From positions 3,839,501 through 3,903,500 of the forward strand of contig NC_089735.1 of the NCBI RefSeq assembly GCF_035083965.1: a DNA stretch of 64,000 bases. Reading direction: 5' to 3'. This DNA is from Branchiostoma lanceolatum. Taxonomy: Eukaryota > Chordata > Leptocardii > Amphioxiformes > Branchiostomatidae. This document shows, piece after piece, positions 46,017 to 58,200 of this stretch (position 1 is its first letter; each line of letters begins with the position of its first letter). The position numbers and the translations under genes were made by a program. Below the pieces are notes generated by a model. The model did not search any database. It had not been told where the DNA came from and saw only the letters and a list, made by a program, of their open reading frames with translations.

Positions 46017-46190
46017 ATGGAAAATGTGGGTAAGAGCGTGGATGAAGTGCCTAAGGAGTCACTGGAGTGTGGTGCTGCCAAGGCTGATGGAAAACCGAAG
46101 ATGGAGGGAACAATGACGGTTCAGAAATTTGTTGACTCCTTTTCTTTTTTTGTATTTGACTTTGACTTTATTGGGATCCACAATTAGCTT
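46017..46190 (+). other. Coding-like segment with strong start context
   Basis: ATG at 46017 in GCGAAATGG opens a frame reading MENVGKSVDEVPKESLECGA then AKADGKPKMEGTMTVQKF, with charged, low-complexity composition typical of a protein N-terminus. The frame then enters a dispersed repeat at about 46160 and stops. It could be a first exon, a gene fragment or chance; no donor site was securely placed. Not recognised. Confidence 0.25.
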
Positions 46191-46385
46191 ACAATGTGCA
46201 GCTATTCTTCCTGTGGTCCTTAAACAAATACAGATACATATACACATACACATAGATACAACATTGCGCAAAACTGTCCCACACAATACATTAATAAAGG
46301 ATAACTGGATAAAAAGTTCACAGAAGAGTATCGAGTTCATGCATCAACTGTCCTGTTCCAGAGGTGTGACATGCGGTACAGGAAT
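46160..46385 (+). mobile_element. Dispersed repeat, second copy of the 21365-21590 family
   Basis: Matches 21365-21590 from ATCCACAATTAGCTTACAAT to GACATGCGGTACA with few substitutions and small indels. Confidence 0.7.
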
Positions 46386-46499
46386 CTTCTTGCATACCTG
46401 GTAAACCGTCTGATGGCGCAACATACCTGGTTTGTGCTGAACACAACAAGCTGCATATCCGGACAGATTCCATTTGATCCACTCACATCAGAACTGGAC

Positions 46500-46735
46500 C
46501 GCTACTCTTATCAATAAGTGTGGTGGGTTCTTTAACGTGCTCGAGGCGTGGCTCTCCTCAAACGTGGGACGTCCCAACGTCCTATCCGAGGGACGTTCCT
46601 AACCGAAGCTAGGTACTTATTTTCAACGAGTCGAGTGAGGAGATTGGTACCGGTGTTAAGTGCCTTTCCAAAGGTCACAACATCGGGGCGTGTCGAACTG
46701 AGTACCTCCAGGTTTTGAGTCAACAACCCTAACCA
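46500..46735 (-). mobile_element. tRNA-derived SINE body, reverse orientation
   Basis: The reverse complement contains GGAAAGGCACTTAACACCGG, CCTCGGATAGGACGTTGGGA and AGAACCCACCACACTTAT, matching the SINE at 20650-21035. Confidence 0.75.
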
Positions 46736-46937
46736 CACGGCCGCTGTACCACCTCTCTGTCACGTCTTCGTCTGTACGGGGGTTTGTTATATTGTCTGCT
46801 AGATAAAAAGGGTCAATACAATAGTAAACTCAAGAATTGAATATGACAGGTCGACGAATGACAACTTGTACAACAATTCTAAGAAACTGATCTCCTCAAC
46901 GAACTGCAATACAGGATAAGATGAGAATATGTACTGT

Positions 46938-47113
46938 TACTCTCTAAGCAGAGGTTAAATTCCGGCTTGTTTCAGACGCCTTTTCATGCGTTTTACCGGG
47001 CTTTCTATTTTGTCGAGTTTTCGTCTTGTCCGCCAGCCAAAAGAGAAAGCGCCGATAAAAACGATATAAAGACGTCCAAAACAAGCCGCAGCCTAACCTC
47101 TGCTTACAGAGTA
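46938..47113. mobile_element. Foldback MITE, CTCTAAGCAGAGGTT copy
   Basis: Starts TACTCTCTAAGCAGAGGTTA and ends CTAACCTCTGCTTACAGAGTA, with inner arms pairing (TTCCGGCTTGTTTCAGACG with CGTCCAAAACAAGCCG). Flanks ATGTACTGT and ATGCACTGA agree at 7 of 9 positions, as expected for an older 9-bp target duplication. Confidence 0.75.
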
Positions 47114-47851
47114 ATGCACTGACTTCAAAGATTAAAGTATTGTTTTACGTTCGAATGTTCGAAAAAGTAGGAATAATATTTTCAGCGAAATATATCAGTC
47201 CTTTCCCAGGGATACACGTTGAGAACATTTAAGTGAATTTGCACGTACACGCGCAGCTTAGCCTCTAATTCCCAGGACACTGTGGGCAACCGGAAACGAT
47301 GAATCTTTCAGTGACCTATGTGAGAAAAAAGGGCGCTGATTTTAAATTGTACCTAATCTGAATAATACCCCTCGTTTTTTCATAACATCTATCTTCCCTT
47401 AGAGGTACAGTCTCTTGCATGGTTAGCTGCGAACGCTTCAGTTTGCAGTTTTTATCAATGAATAAAACAATGATAACAATGAAAACAACAACTTAATGTG
47501 TTACAATGATATGATACAGTGATTATATTCAAGAAATGTAGGCTACAAACCAGATATGTGCATCCACACGGATGAAATCTTTGTTTATGTTTGCATGCAC
47601 TTTTGATTCACTTGATCTAAGTAAAACTGGTTAAGGATTTATATATATGTTTGGGTATTACAAAAAAGGACATTAAGCAGACACAGTTTTAATCAATGTA
47701 TGTTTTGCATAATCCACAGATGATCTCAAGAGAATTTTAAGCTAATTTGTATCTAATCGATCACTGTCTTTTATAGTGTAAGCATTTGCGGTCGCGTTGT
47801 GAGCGCGGGACGAACACTCGCAGTTTGGAAGCGGCGGTCACAGGACACGCT

Positions 47852-48022
47852 TAATCTCCAAGCAGACCTACACGGGGCGCGAAAATCGTATATGCTAGCC
47901 AGAGAAGCTCCAGTCAGGCAGATAAGCTCCTGCGGGGCTGACTGGAGCTTATCTGGCTGACTGGAGCTTCTCTGGCTAACATATACGATTTTCGCGCCCC
48001 GTGCAGGTCTGCTTGGAGATTA
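47852..48022. mobile_element. Foldback MITE with perfect 9-bp target duplication, second case
   Basis: The 171-bp element starts TAATCTCCAAGCAGACCTAC and ends GCAGGTCTGCTTGGAGATTA. The arms are almost perfect (GGGGCGCGAAAATCGTATAT pairs with ATATACGATTTTCGCGCCCC). It is flanked by GGACACGCT at 47843-47851 and 48023-48031. The interior differs from 34156-34317, but terminus and duplication length are shared. Confidence 0.9.
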
Positions 48023-48163
48023 GGACACGCTGACTCGATTACAGAGATGACATCCGCGCTCGCAGCAATTTTCGTCGTTAGAAAGTAGGGTTGCGACCAT
48101 ACTCACTGTAAATCGTACTAAGAACCTGCAAAATGAGCAAATATATGTCGTAAACAGGGAAGT

Positions 48164-48235
48164 GGCTATTGAGAGGATGATCCCGTCAACAGTGAATTTT
48201 TTTCCACTGTTGACAGGATCATCCTGTAAATAGCC
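48164..48235. repeat. 72-bp foldback
   Basis: GGCTATTGAGAGGATGATCC and GGATCATCCTGTAAATAGCC bracket TCAACAGTGAA/TTCCACTGTTGA inner arms. A small hairpin-forming element with no visible target duplication. Confidence 0.7.
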
Positions 48236-48839
48236 TCAGGCAAAAAAAAGATATCTGATAACGGATACTTCCTATCCTAAACCGTACTGATTTTGTCGCA
48301 AACTTACAAAATGTATTCCTTAAAAAAATGTATTTCGAGCCCTGAGCCCAATAGTCTTCCAATCTATTGATTGTTATACCTTATTCTGTAACTACAGTCA
48401 TTAATAAAAGCTTCTGGACCACTTAGATTTCATTGCGAAGGCAATTCTCTTTGCCCAACTTTTATCATTTTTCTTCCCACGTTGCAGTGCACAGAAGATG
48501 TCATCCATACAATCAAGCTCATATAACCACGTCACAGCCTTTACCATATAGCCTTAGCTAGATGATAAAGGTGTTCTAAGTCGCGATGAAAGCCAGAAAG
48601 TCAAACAGCGTTCAAATCGCTAACCTTTAGAATTGTCCCAGAAAAACTGTGTTTATAACGAGCACCTGCCGTCTGCATAACAGGGGGCGTAATTGTCCCC
48701 CTGGGTCACACCATGCTGCCCCACTGTGCAACACGCTATAATTCTCCCCGTGAAACTGTACTCGTCACCCGCACGCTAACACCAACCCAACCGGTGTAGA
48801 GCCAAGTTTCTGCCCCTGCCAAATATCTGCCGCGACACT

Positions 48840-49340
48840 GCTTGAGGGTTTCTAGTATACCTGATGGAGGCTATCCCTCCTCCTGCAGTCCGCTCAGACT
48901 TCTGCTTGAAAATTACCCTCCCGACCAGCGTGACACACTTCTCTCCCCTCAGCTATAATGGAAACCCCCAAGCAGTGTTGGAGCAAATATTTGGCAGGGC
49001 AGAAATTTGCCTTGACACCGGAAATTTCCAGAAGTCGGCGGGAAAATTGCCCCTCGGCCAAATGGCTAGCAATTCAGCACCCCGGACAGTCACGCCACCA
49101 CCCAAATTACCGCCGCTTTCCGCCACCCCTCTACGTGCGAGTCAGCGACTTGACTTTTTTTCCTTGAAAATTTGTTGCCCTTTGGGCTCATCAAAATTAA
49201 TTGGTTATTGATTGCTGCGTCAACCTCCAGGGTCGGAGACAGTAAGACGCCTAGAGGCGGGCGAGGGAACGGGGCGAGCGGGACACTGGGTACGCTCTGG
49301 CGGCCAGCTTTTGACACTGCGCCACAGGCACCGTAATACA
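48840..49340. other. GC-richer island without a recognised gene
   Basis: Contains overlapping open frames on both strands (48864-49211 and 48958-49167 plus; 49090-49341 minus), none with recognisable domains or clear splice sites. Composition differs from the surrounding AT-rich DNA, so it may be a promoter or conserved element. No firm call. Confidence 0.3.
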
Positions 49341-50884
49341 TGTACTCTTTTTCTAGCCTCTTCCAGGCTCCAAACGTGGCTGGAAAGAGTAGAAATCGGT
49401 CAAATAGAAGAGTTGGCTAGCCGATAGATACAGTTTGCCACGTCTGGTAGAGGCTACTCTCATTCCGCTAGAGGCTGGGACCACACTGCGACCACTGAGC
49501 GACCAAAGAGTCGATAGATAGCTCGGCGAATTTCAGAGATGAAAACGATTTTTTAACGTTTCGTAAGTTTGTAGCAATTTAATTCATACTTTTATATCTT
49601 GCATGATATTCCAATTATGACGTCAAGGGTTACACTCCCATTCCACTTAGTGGTGACCTCGCTGCGACCTGAAATTTGAGTGTTCAACGCGTTTCATAGA
49701 TAGAAAACATGTCTTTTACGTGTTGTGTGTTTGTTGTCTTTTAAGTCATAATAAATTAGTCATACGTTTACAATTTGCATGATATTTCAATTATGAAGTC
49801 AAGAATTACACCACCATTTCACCAGGGCGGCGACCTAAGATTTAACAGAGCTCCCAACGAATTTTTGTCTTTTTTGTTGTCGTTTCAGCCAAACTTTTAC
49901 ATTTTTCATGATGTTGCGTTTTTTTATTGGTAGGAAGTATATATTTAGTTCGAATTTCTTTGTTTTTGTTTAGCAAGGTTTGAAAGTTCAGCGTTACTAT
50001 GAATTGACAATAAGGTACTAGTACCACACGACAGTGAACATTATGATGAAGTGCGCGTTCCCAAAGCCGTTCGGGATTTGACTTGCAATTTGTTTTCCAT
50101 TAGGCCGCATTGACTTTCATCTATGAATAGCATCACTGCACACCACAAAACTTATGCGAGCTCTCGCAAAAAAAAGGACAACCAAAGAAGTCGCTTAAAT
50201 TTTCAACTCAAAGTGGTGCACAAAGCCGGTTGTCAAAATAAATGAACATACATGGAATGGTATATATTATATAGCAAACAATATACATTTATTCCAGTTC
50301 TTTCAAGAGGTAGGGTGCTTTATTGCCGAATACCCAATATGTTTGCTCATTTTGTGGTGTCGCAGGTCTTCGTCTATGCCTCTATGTTACGCTATTTTTT
50401 TTGAAAAACGGGGGAAATTTATGATGCCGTCCACAAAAAGAAGTCCTTGTGGCCTTATCCTGGCTTTTGTCACGCATGGTGTGGTGTATGGCAGTGATAT
50501 ACGGTAGCGGTGGATATGTGTGATATGTTCGGTAATATGTCTCGCGCAACACGGTCGCTATCTTATTGCAGACAACAAGACTGTGACTTGATTTATTTCA
50601 TTCATGGCATTTTGATTTACAAGGGAGGAATATTAATGTTCATTAAATCGATTTTTGTAAGCAATCCTTGCAAATCAAATTTCCACGACCATTACAATAT
50701 TCCTTTTTTAACCCCGGTAGGCACGTTTTCTGCCTTTCCAATCGTGACAATGACAGTAAAAGTATGTTTAACATCAACTGATCAGAAATTTCTGTGCACT
50801 TTGTCTGCTTGACGTTGTTCCCCTCGTGACGTTAGCCCTACAATTGAACAGAGCTGGTTCTTCCATGTTTTGAAAGCTGCACAT

Positions 50885-51015
50885 TTTGCTGGGGTCCAAA
50901 TGGACCATGTTCGAGGAGGTGCCACAAACAGGTTAAAGGGGAAGGGCTAACAACCCCCCCTGTAAAATTAAACCCTGCTGCAAAAACAGCAAGGAAACTT
51001 GCTGCCCTATATGTC
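50885..51015 (+). mobile_element. SINE-like repeat fragment
   Basis: GGTGCCACAAACAGGTTAAA, GGGGAAGGGCTAACAACC and AAACAGCAAGGAAACTTGCT match the family at 38925-39075 and 63090-63285. A short partial copy follows at 51715-51805. Confidence 0.65.
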
Positions 51016-52249
51016 ACTACAAGGGTCTGAACAAGATTATATGTATGTTAATGTGTATTGCTACTTTCATTGGTCAGCCTGCCTTCTTATCCATCAACCA
51101 TCATTAAGTGCACTAAAGTAAGAAATGTTGGTGACTTCCGGTACAAATTTAGAAACGAAATTCTGTAGCCAAATAAATCAAATGCCATACACAGCCAACA
51201 CAGACTGTTTCCACAGTTTTGTGCCAGTCTCTGTTATAGTAGACGTGTACTGGCAGAATCACAGAATTTTTGGGGGGTCAAAAATGTTCAAATGGTACTT
51301 TCAATTGTACGCCTGGGGTCCAAGCGGACCCCGTTGGGGGTGTTTTAGGGTTAAACAATTGATGTAATCTTATTAACAGATGATGGACCCAATATTGGAC
51401 ATCAGAAATTTGCATACGTAGTGTGAGAATGATCAAAGGACACAAATGCATGATTGAGTAGATTTCAAAGAAAACATCTGAACACATATTGTACAACCGA
51501 TTCATCTAATAAGCTTTATCTGGTGTCGACTATACAATTTGACCAGGTACAATTAAGTATGGAAAAGCTATCTAAGTCAAGTGAACAGATTCCACATTTG
51601 GCACCTACATGTATATACATAAACTATGTACATTGCAGAGGTAACATCAATTCTCATAATTCCGTTGGTTACTCTAAAACCACCAAACAAATTAAAAAAA
51701 ACCAGTGTATTTAAAGAGATGAGGAGTTGCATCAAGCACGTTAAAGGGGAAAGGCTAGCAGCTCCCCCCTGTATATATATCCTGCTACTGAAACAGCAAG
51801 AAAACTTGCTGGCCTATGATATATTATCTGATATATTAATTCACAGATAATTTCTCCTTCCCATAAAACTTTCCACAGTTCAAGGCATAATTAATTGAAT
51901 GTATGTTCATAAAAGTTCAGGGAACTTTCATGGCAACATAAAAATCAAGAATTTGTGATATTTATGATTTTGAAATTGGAACAATATCATCAGTAAGAAT
52001 GAAAGACATTGCAAATTTTTGCATTCTATGAGTTTACAGTGAGAGATCACTTGGGGTGCTGGGAACATAAAAACGCTGCACAGTACGCTGAGCCCATTGA
52101 CAGCTAAAGCAATCTGTGCAATTCCAGGACAATAATGTGTACTAAGTACTAAAGTTAGAGGGGATCTAATTTCTTGATAGGGAGAAAATGGAATGTTCAC
52201 AGTGATTTCTAGTTTGTGGTTGAAACAAGGGAGTAGGCAGGCAGAGGAC

Positions 52250-52611
52250 AGAATGAGCATTTTTGCGGTGGTTTTAAGTTCGCAGTGAAGAGGTTACTGC
52301 AAAATCTGCAGACATAAAACCATGCACTGCCAAATCAAACCACCGCAGAAATGTCAACATTCAAAGTAACTGTATCAGAACTCTCTGTCTCCAGACTGGT
52401 ACTGTAAGTGCAGAAATGTTCGCGGGGATTCGATTTTGCGGTAGGGAGACAACGGAGTGTTTGCGGGGGTTTTGAGTTCGCGTTTAAAACAATAGTATTG
52501 CTACTGTCACACAATGGAACGACTTTTTGAGGTGGTTTTAAGTTTGCGTTAAAGAGTTGACCGCGAAAACCGTGAACATAAAAACACAGCAAACATTTCT
52601 GCATTTACGGT
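52250..52611. mobile_element. Two adjacent copies of the TGCAGAAATGTTCGCGG foldback family
   Basis: About 52250-52380 (TTGCGGTGGTTTTAAGTTCG) and 52402-52611 (ACTGTAAGTGCAGAAATGTT to AACATTTCTGCATTTACGGT) are related to 39953-40102. The second copy is nearly full length. Confidence 0.75.
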
Positions 52612-52654
52612 ACCAAAAATTCAGGCCAGCAGTTTCATTTTACTCTGGTTGCAG

Positions 52655-52737
52655 AAATGAAGACATACACGGCGTCAGCACAGACAATCGACTCCATCAG
52701 TGACATAAAGGGGCCAGACAGTTTCATTATGACAGAG
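52655..52737 (+). other. Candidate orphan exon
   Basis: A pyrimidine-rich acceptor (TACTCTGGTTGCAG) and a donor (GAG|GTAATG) bracket 83 nt whose open frame reads MKTYTASAQTIDSISDIKGP then DSFIMTE. No partner exons were found nearby on the plus strand. It may be a stray exon, a pseudo-exon or chance. Confidence 0.2.
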
Positions 52738-52999
52738 GTAATGTAATTTAAGCACACAATTACATGGGCTAGTACCGAAGGGACAGTGTTATGTGGCCAT
52801 AAGGAGAGGGGTCTACCCTAGGAAATAAAATACAAAGTCATCATTCAATCGAGGCTGACAAATAATCTGTGAAAATTTGATTCAGAGCATAGATTTTGTT
52901 ACAATATTATGTATTTCTTGAAAATCCTTTTCCTTGGTTTGTCTTATGCCTTAAAAGATGTGGCAACTGTTAAGAAACATGATTTGTGGCAAGAAACAT

Positions 53000-55258
53000 G
53001 TTAAGTAACATGTTTTAACAAGAAAAGATGAATCCAACAAAGCAACGTGAAACCTTTCTGACAAAAAAAGCAACTGTGCCAGCATTTATAGTTCAATGAT
53101 TTTATGTAATAAAAATACATGTAGGCAACAATGTATGATTTCTGTCAAATGTAGGATGCTGAATAGAACTGTTAACACATCAAACCTAAATGCCACTGAA
53201 TAATACTGATTTCAGTTGAATCAAATACAACAAAATATGTTTATGTACATTTATACTGTACATTTATACTCAACATACATCACAATTTTAAATTTGTACA
53301 TTGCATGAGGAAGTACTCTACCAGTATCAAAATATCAGCCCTAATTTCAAAACAAAAGTCTAATGTAAACTTGGACATGCACATCTAATAAGAGTTGCAT
53401 TCCAAGAACACGAGCGCTTTAAGTATGTTGATCTGTTTCCTAAACGAGGTTCTAATTTGCAGGCAATAAGTCGGACAAACCTATAAATTACTATTACAGA
53501 ACAAATCTTATGACATTAGTTTAAGGCAAAGATACTCCATTACAGGTAATCCATGTTATACAGAGACCCAGAGGGAGCAGGTTTTGGAGCAATAATATAT
53601 CTAAAGACAGGCATACAACCTCATCACTACTTTACATTACTCTACATCATTTCCAATCTAACATACCAAGCAATGTGCGTACAAGTGCACATACACATGA
53701 TACACAATAAGTCATAGACATTTCAACAAACGTAAAGAACATCACTCTATTAAGTAACATGTCCATCAGTATGTAGATTATGATATAAGTTTTGACTCCC
53801 ATAATCTAATGACAAACATCAATGTGATGAGTCTATAGGAATGAAATTCTCATACAGAAATGTGATCTCATTCCCGGTGTGTTGAGGTGTGGCCCAGTCT
53901 CATACCCAGAGTGCTGAGAGCCAATCCAGTCTTGTTCCCGGGGTGCTGAGATTTGTAAACCTTAGGTTGAAAACTGCAGATATACAATGGAACAGAAACA
54001 TTATTCAAATGCAAAATAGTGGTCACATGGAAGAGCTCAGTTCTGCAAGCATTCATGATCTTTTGTGCAAATCCTGTCTAATTTTGGAGACATGTATAAA
54101 TTAAAAATGAAATTATCAGGCAAATACTTCTCGTAGCACATGATCTGGTTTATGTTCTGGACCATACATGTAGGTTGTCCAGAACATGATAATAATGTTT
54201 TATTTGCAAGTTCTTGCTTGAGGGCTAATTGCAACATGAAACAATACATAGAAAGGGTATACTTTACAGATAGTGCGGGTTAACAATGTTGACAAGTGGA
54301 ACAAATGGCTATTCTAAGAACTACTACGGAATACAATCTGCGCTTTTTTGGGTTTGACTTTTTTTTTGGAAGCAGTGGAAGACTAAGTGTGCCAATTTTT
54401 TGTAATGAGTGGGTTTTGAGAAGTTAACAGGGTTCTAGTTTTCTAGATACAAATACTGGAAGTTCTGGTGCAGTACCAAGAAAAGTTGTCAGGGGTCCAA
54501 AATGTTATCATTTTTTATAGACTCATACCAAACCATATTCCAACTTTCATAACAATCCATCCATAGCTTCATGAGTTCTGCTGTTAAACAAAAAATATGC
54601 TACAAATACTACCAAAAACATAATGATCTTGGCAAAGGTAGAAAATATTAGATTTCCTATATAAGTCGCTGTACGTTTTGTTTTGTCAATAAAGATTGTA
54701 TCACTTGAATGTTTTAAGACATCAAGGATGAACTGAAGTGAACTGAACCCATTATAACATTTTACATATTAAGAACCTGCCAAAAGTCAAATCAATAAAA
54801 GGTAGACAATTGCAATATTTCTTCATTAGTTTGCCTCCATTATCATTCATCTCTACCTTTAAGCATAAAATTGTTTCTAATATTAATGGAATACAGTATG
54901 ATTTACCTTCAGGTGCACTAAAAGCACAATCAATCTATGGCATGGAGATAACATACCATTTGCAAACTTAAATTGACAAATTACTTCTGAAACAGTATGG
55001 AAGTTAAACACACTCCACTGCCAGTGGACTAGCCCCCTGCTGCAGTGATTGCACCACAGTGTGGCCCAGGGCTATGAAACGGGGATGGGCACCGCCCTAT
55101 ACCTTATGGTGTGAGAGTATTTTAACTAAACTAACTAATATCATTCCAATATACAATATGAAGATAATTTGTAGCACTCACAGTGTAGCAGAAAAAAAAC
55201 AACATTACCTTTGATGAGAAATGGCTACATTTTTGGCTTAAATCATCCTCTTGTCTAC
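53000..55258. other. AT-rich stretch, likely 3' flank or UTR of CARS2
   Basis: No exon, RNA gene or clear transposon recognised. A near-repeat around 53880-53945 (CCCAGTCTCATACCCAGAGTGCTGAGA, CCAGTCTTGTTCCCGGGGTGCTGAGA in outline) is a small local tandem duplication. Confidence 0.4.
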
Positions 55259-58200
55259 CTATGATCCTGTAGAAGAACAAGTAACATAATATTATATATG
55301 AACATGTCATCAATGCACATGAGAATCCCTTGATTTAAGACTTTAACTTTTTAAGATAGATGATAAACAATACACACTTTTATGTGTGCATCATTTACCT
55401 ACATGGGCGGTGGTACATGCATATTGCATCCTTTTATTAGTCGTATGAAAGAACATCATTTATCTACATGAGCTATAATGGTACATGCATATTGCATATA
55501 TATGTATGAAATAACCAGAGAAATATGCAGTAACAGTTGATGTGTATGCCACCAAATAGGGCACTATGAAGTACCTAATAGACAGTAGCATATCTATAGA
55601 AGCCTTAGTCAATCATACAATTATATATTACTAAGTCTTGCAAACTACATATTGGCAAAGAACTCTGCCGCAGACCTGAGTCAGCCTTCAGATGTACATG
55701 CACCTTTAACGGTATGTTGCAGAGACTGTCATTCTCATATAGGACTGTTTGGCCATAGCCAAAGCTGTAACTGTGTAAGGCTGATGTAAATTAGGATTTT
55801 ACCATGATCAACATTTCCAGAAGGAGGCCATATATATTAGCAATTGACGAAAGATGAAACAGATGTACTACTTGGATCAAATTTATATGCCTCTTTCTGA
55901 CTGCATCATATCAGAGTCAGCCGGCAAATCTGAATATTAAACAAGCCTAGCTCCATATGTTGGCTTTAACAATCAGGCAGACATCACAGATACCTAATGG
56001 GGAGGAATTAGATCAGGCACACTGATAAGCTGTTCCAGCGTCTGTCAGACAATCCACCAGGCGACAAGCTTAACAGTCACCTAACGAGAGGATTGCAATC
56101 AACACAGTTGTCATGTTGATAGCTCGTGTACTGAGAGTTGGGCTTTACTCTCCAAGCACAGGTTAGGATGCGACTGGTTTTGGACTTTCTATTTTGTCAG
56201 GTTCTCTTTTTGTTCTCTTTAAGGAGAGGTAAGTCTGGGGCTTGTTTTGGACGTCTTTTAACTGGTGTTTTTATCAGGCTTTCTATTTTGTCAGGTTTTG
56301 TTTTTGTTCTCTTCAAGGAGAGGTTAGGCTCCGGCTTGTTTTGGACACCTTTTTAAGGCGTTTTTATCAGGCTTTCTATTTTGTCAGGTTTTGTTCTGTT
56401 CTCTTCAAGGAGTGGTTAGGCTGTGGCTTGTTTTGGACGTATTTAAAGACGTTTTAATCCGGCTTTCTTTCTTTTGGTACTCTCCAAGCAGAGGTTACGT
56501 TCTGGCTCGTTTTCGTTTTCTAAGTCTTTTCAGGCGTTTTTATCAAGCTTTCTATTTTTTCAGGTTTTCCTTTTCTTCTTTTTTGGCTGGCAGACATAAA
56601 GAAAACCTGACAAACTAGAAAGCATAATAAAGATGGCTTTCAAGACATCCAAAACAAGCCGGAGCCTGACCTCTGCTTGGAGAGAATTGAGCCTTGCATG
56701 TTGAGGAAAGCTGGAGTTGGGTGGATCACTGTCATGCAGGAGGTGGTTAGGAGGCCTCCATTTAGTTTATTTCTGAGAAGATTGGATGTGGGAGACTACG
56801 AGAGTCTGGGGGGTTCCTGGTTCGCACAGGTCATGTTTTACAGGGTAAAGAATCTCCAGAATACAAGGAGAATTTATATGCAAGCCTTGTGGAAGCCATC
56901 AATTTTGATGTCATTGTACATGCATGTACAGACAGGGCTTGAAATTCATGTTTGGGAATAGGTGCACTGGTCTACCAGGGGCGATCAATAAGTTCTCGGC
57001 CTCACCCAGAAATATGGTGCACAACTCACATTTCGTGGCATGATTATGCATTATGACGTCTTTTAGCAATATCCACCAAATTTCAAACTAATGTGGTCAT
57101 TACTTCTCAATCAACGTCCATTTAAAAATCAGTAGGTAAGTGGCGAGAAAAACAAGGTTGAACTGTGATCAGAGCTGAGTGAGGTGAGCTCCTGGTGCCA
57201 TGAATCCGCATAAAATCTTCAAAGACATTGTCAAAATGTTTGGTGAACATTTCCTTCTTATTTCTCAAAATGAGAACAGCGACTGAACGACATAATGGAC
57301 GTTGCTATACATTATGATAATGTTGTTTGAACTAATCATGTATAGAAATGACTAAATAAATTGACTTTCAAAATCTGATTTTTGGGCCCTAATATGGCTT
57401 TGGTTGCCTTTAACATTAAAGGGCTCATTTAGTACAATGTACTGTAAATAGGAACCGTTTGTTTACAACATGTGCATACAATCATGTTCACTATCAATCC
57501 TGACCACTTTACTTGTACTTACCTAAGAAATACTTCTTTAGCTGCTCTTGACTATAATTCTGAGAAGAAGACAAGAGAGTGTATAGATTCATCACAGTAA
57601 CTAACTCCTTAACGCAAAATTAATTCACTGCAAACTTAAAGGCATTTACAGTACTTATTATCCAAACCCAAATGTGCACACTGAGTAGAGCATGGCTTAC
57701 ATTACTTCTATTTTCGTGTTCTTTACAATAATCATTGAAAAAAAAAGAGCTGAATTGTCAATATGTACCGGACCCACCAACAACTTGACAAGGTGAAACA
57801 TAAATGAACATACAAATTTTTAAAGAGAGTTCATTTATGTTATATGTTCCACCATGTCAAGTTGTTGGTGGGTCTGATACATATTGACAATTCAGCTCTT
57901 TTATTCCAATGATTATTGTGACCAGTGTTATCATTCCTATGGAGGAACCCCTCCCTTGACTGACTCCAGTCTTTTCTGAGTACCTTAACGCTTGTTCTCA
58001 TTTGAATATGCACATTTTGTAACTTCCGTTACTGTTTGAAGTAAGACGTTCCTGACATTAAGATTTGCCACATATAAGGTGCCAAACTATCGTTTTTATG
58101 ACAACTTAAAACTTCTCTGGCTTTTAAAAACGACAATTTGGCACCTTATATGTGGCATATCTTAATGTCAGAAACGTCTTACTTTAAACGGTAACGGAAG

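Noticed and set aside
48864..49211. 115-codon ORF in a GC-richer island
   Set aside because: Competing frames are equally open, codon bias is weak and no domain or splice site was identified; described only as a GC-rich island.
56138..56618. Three overlapping ORFs with FYFVRFCFCSLQGE-like repeats
   Set aside because: They translate the amplified arms of a foldback element.
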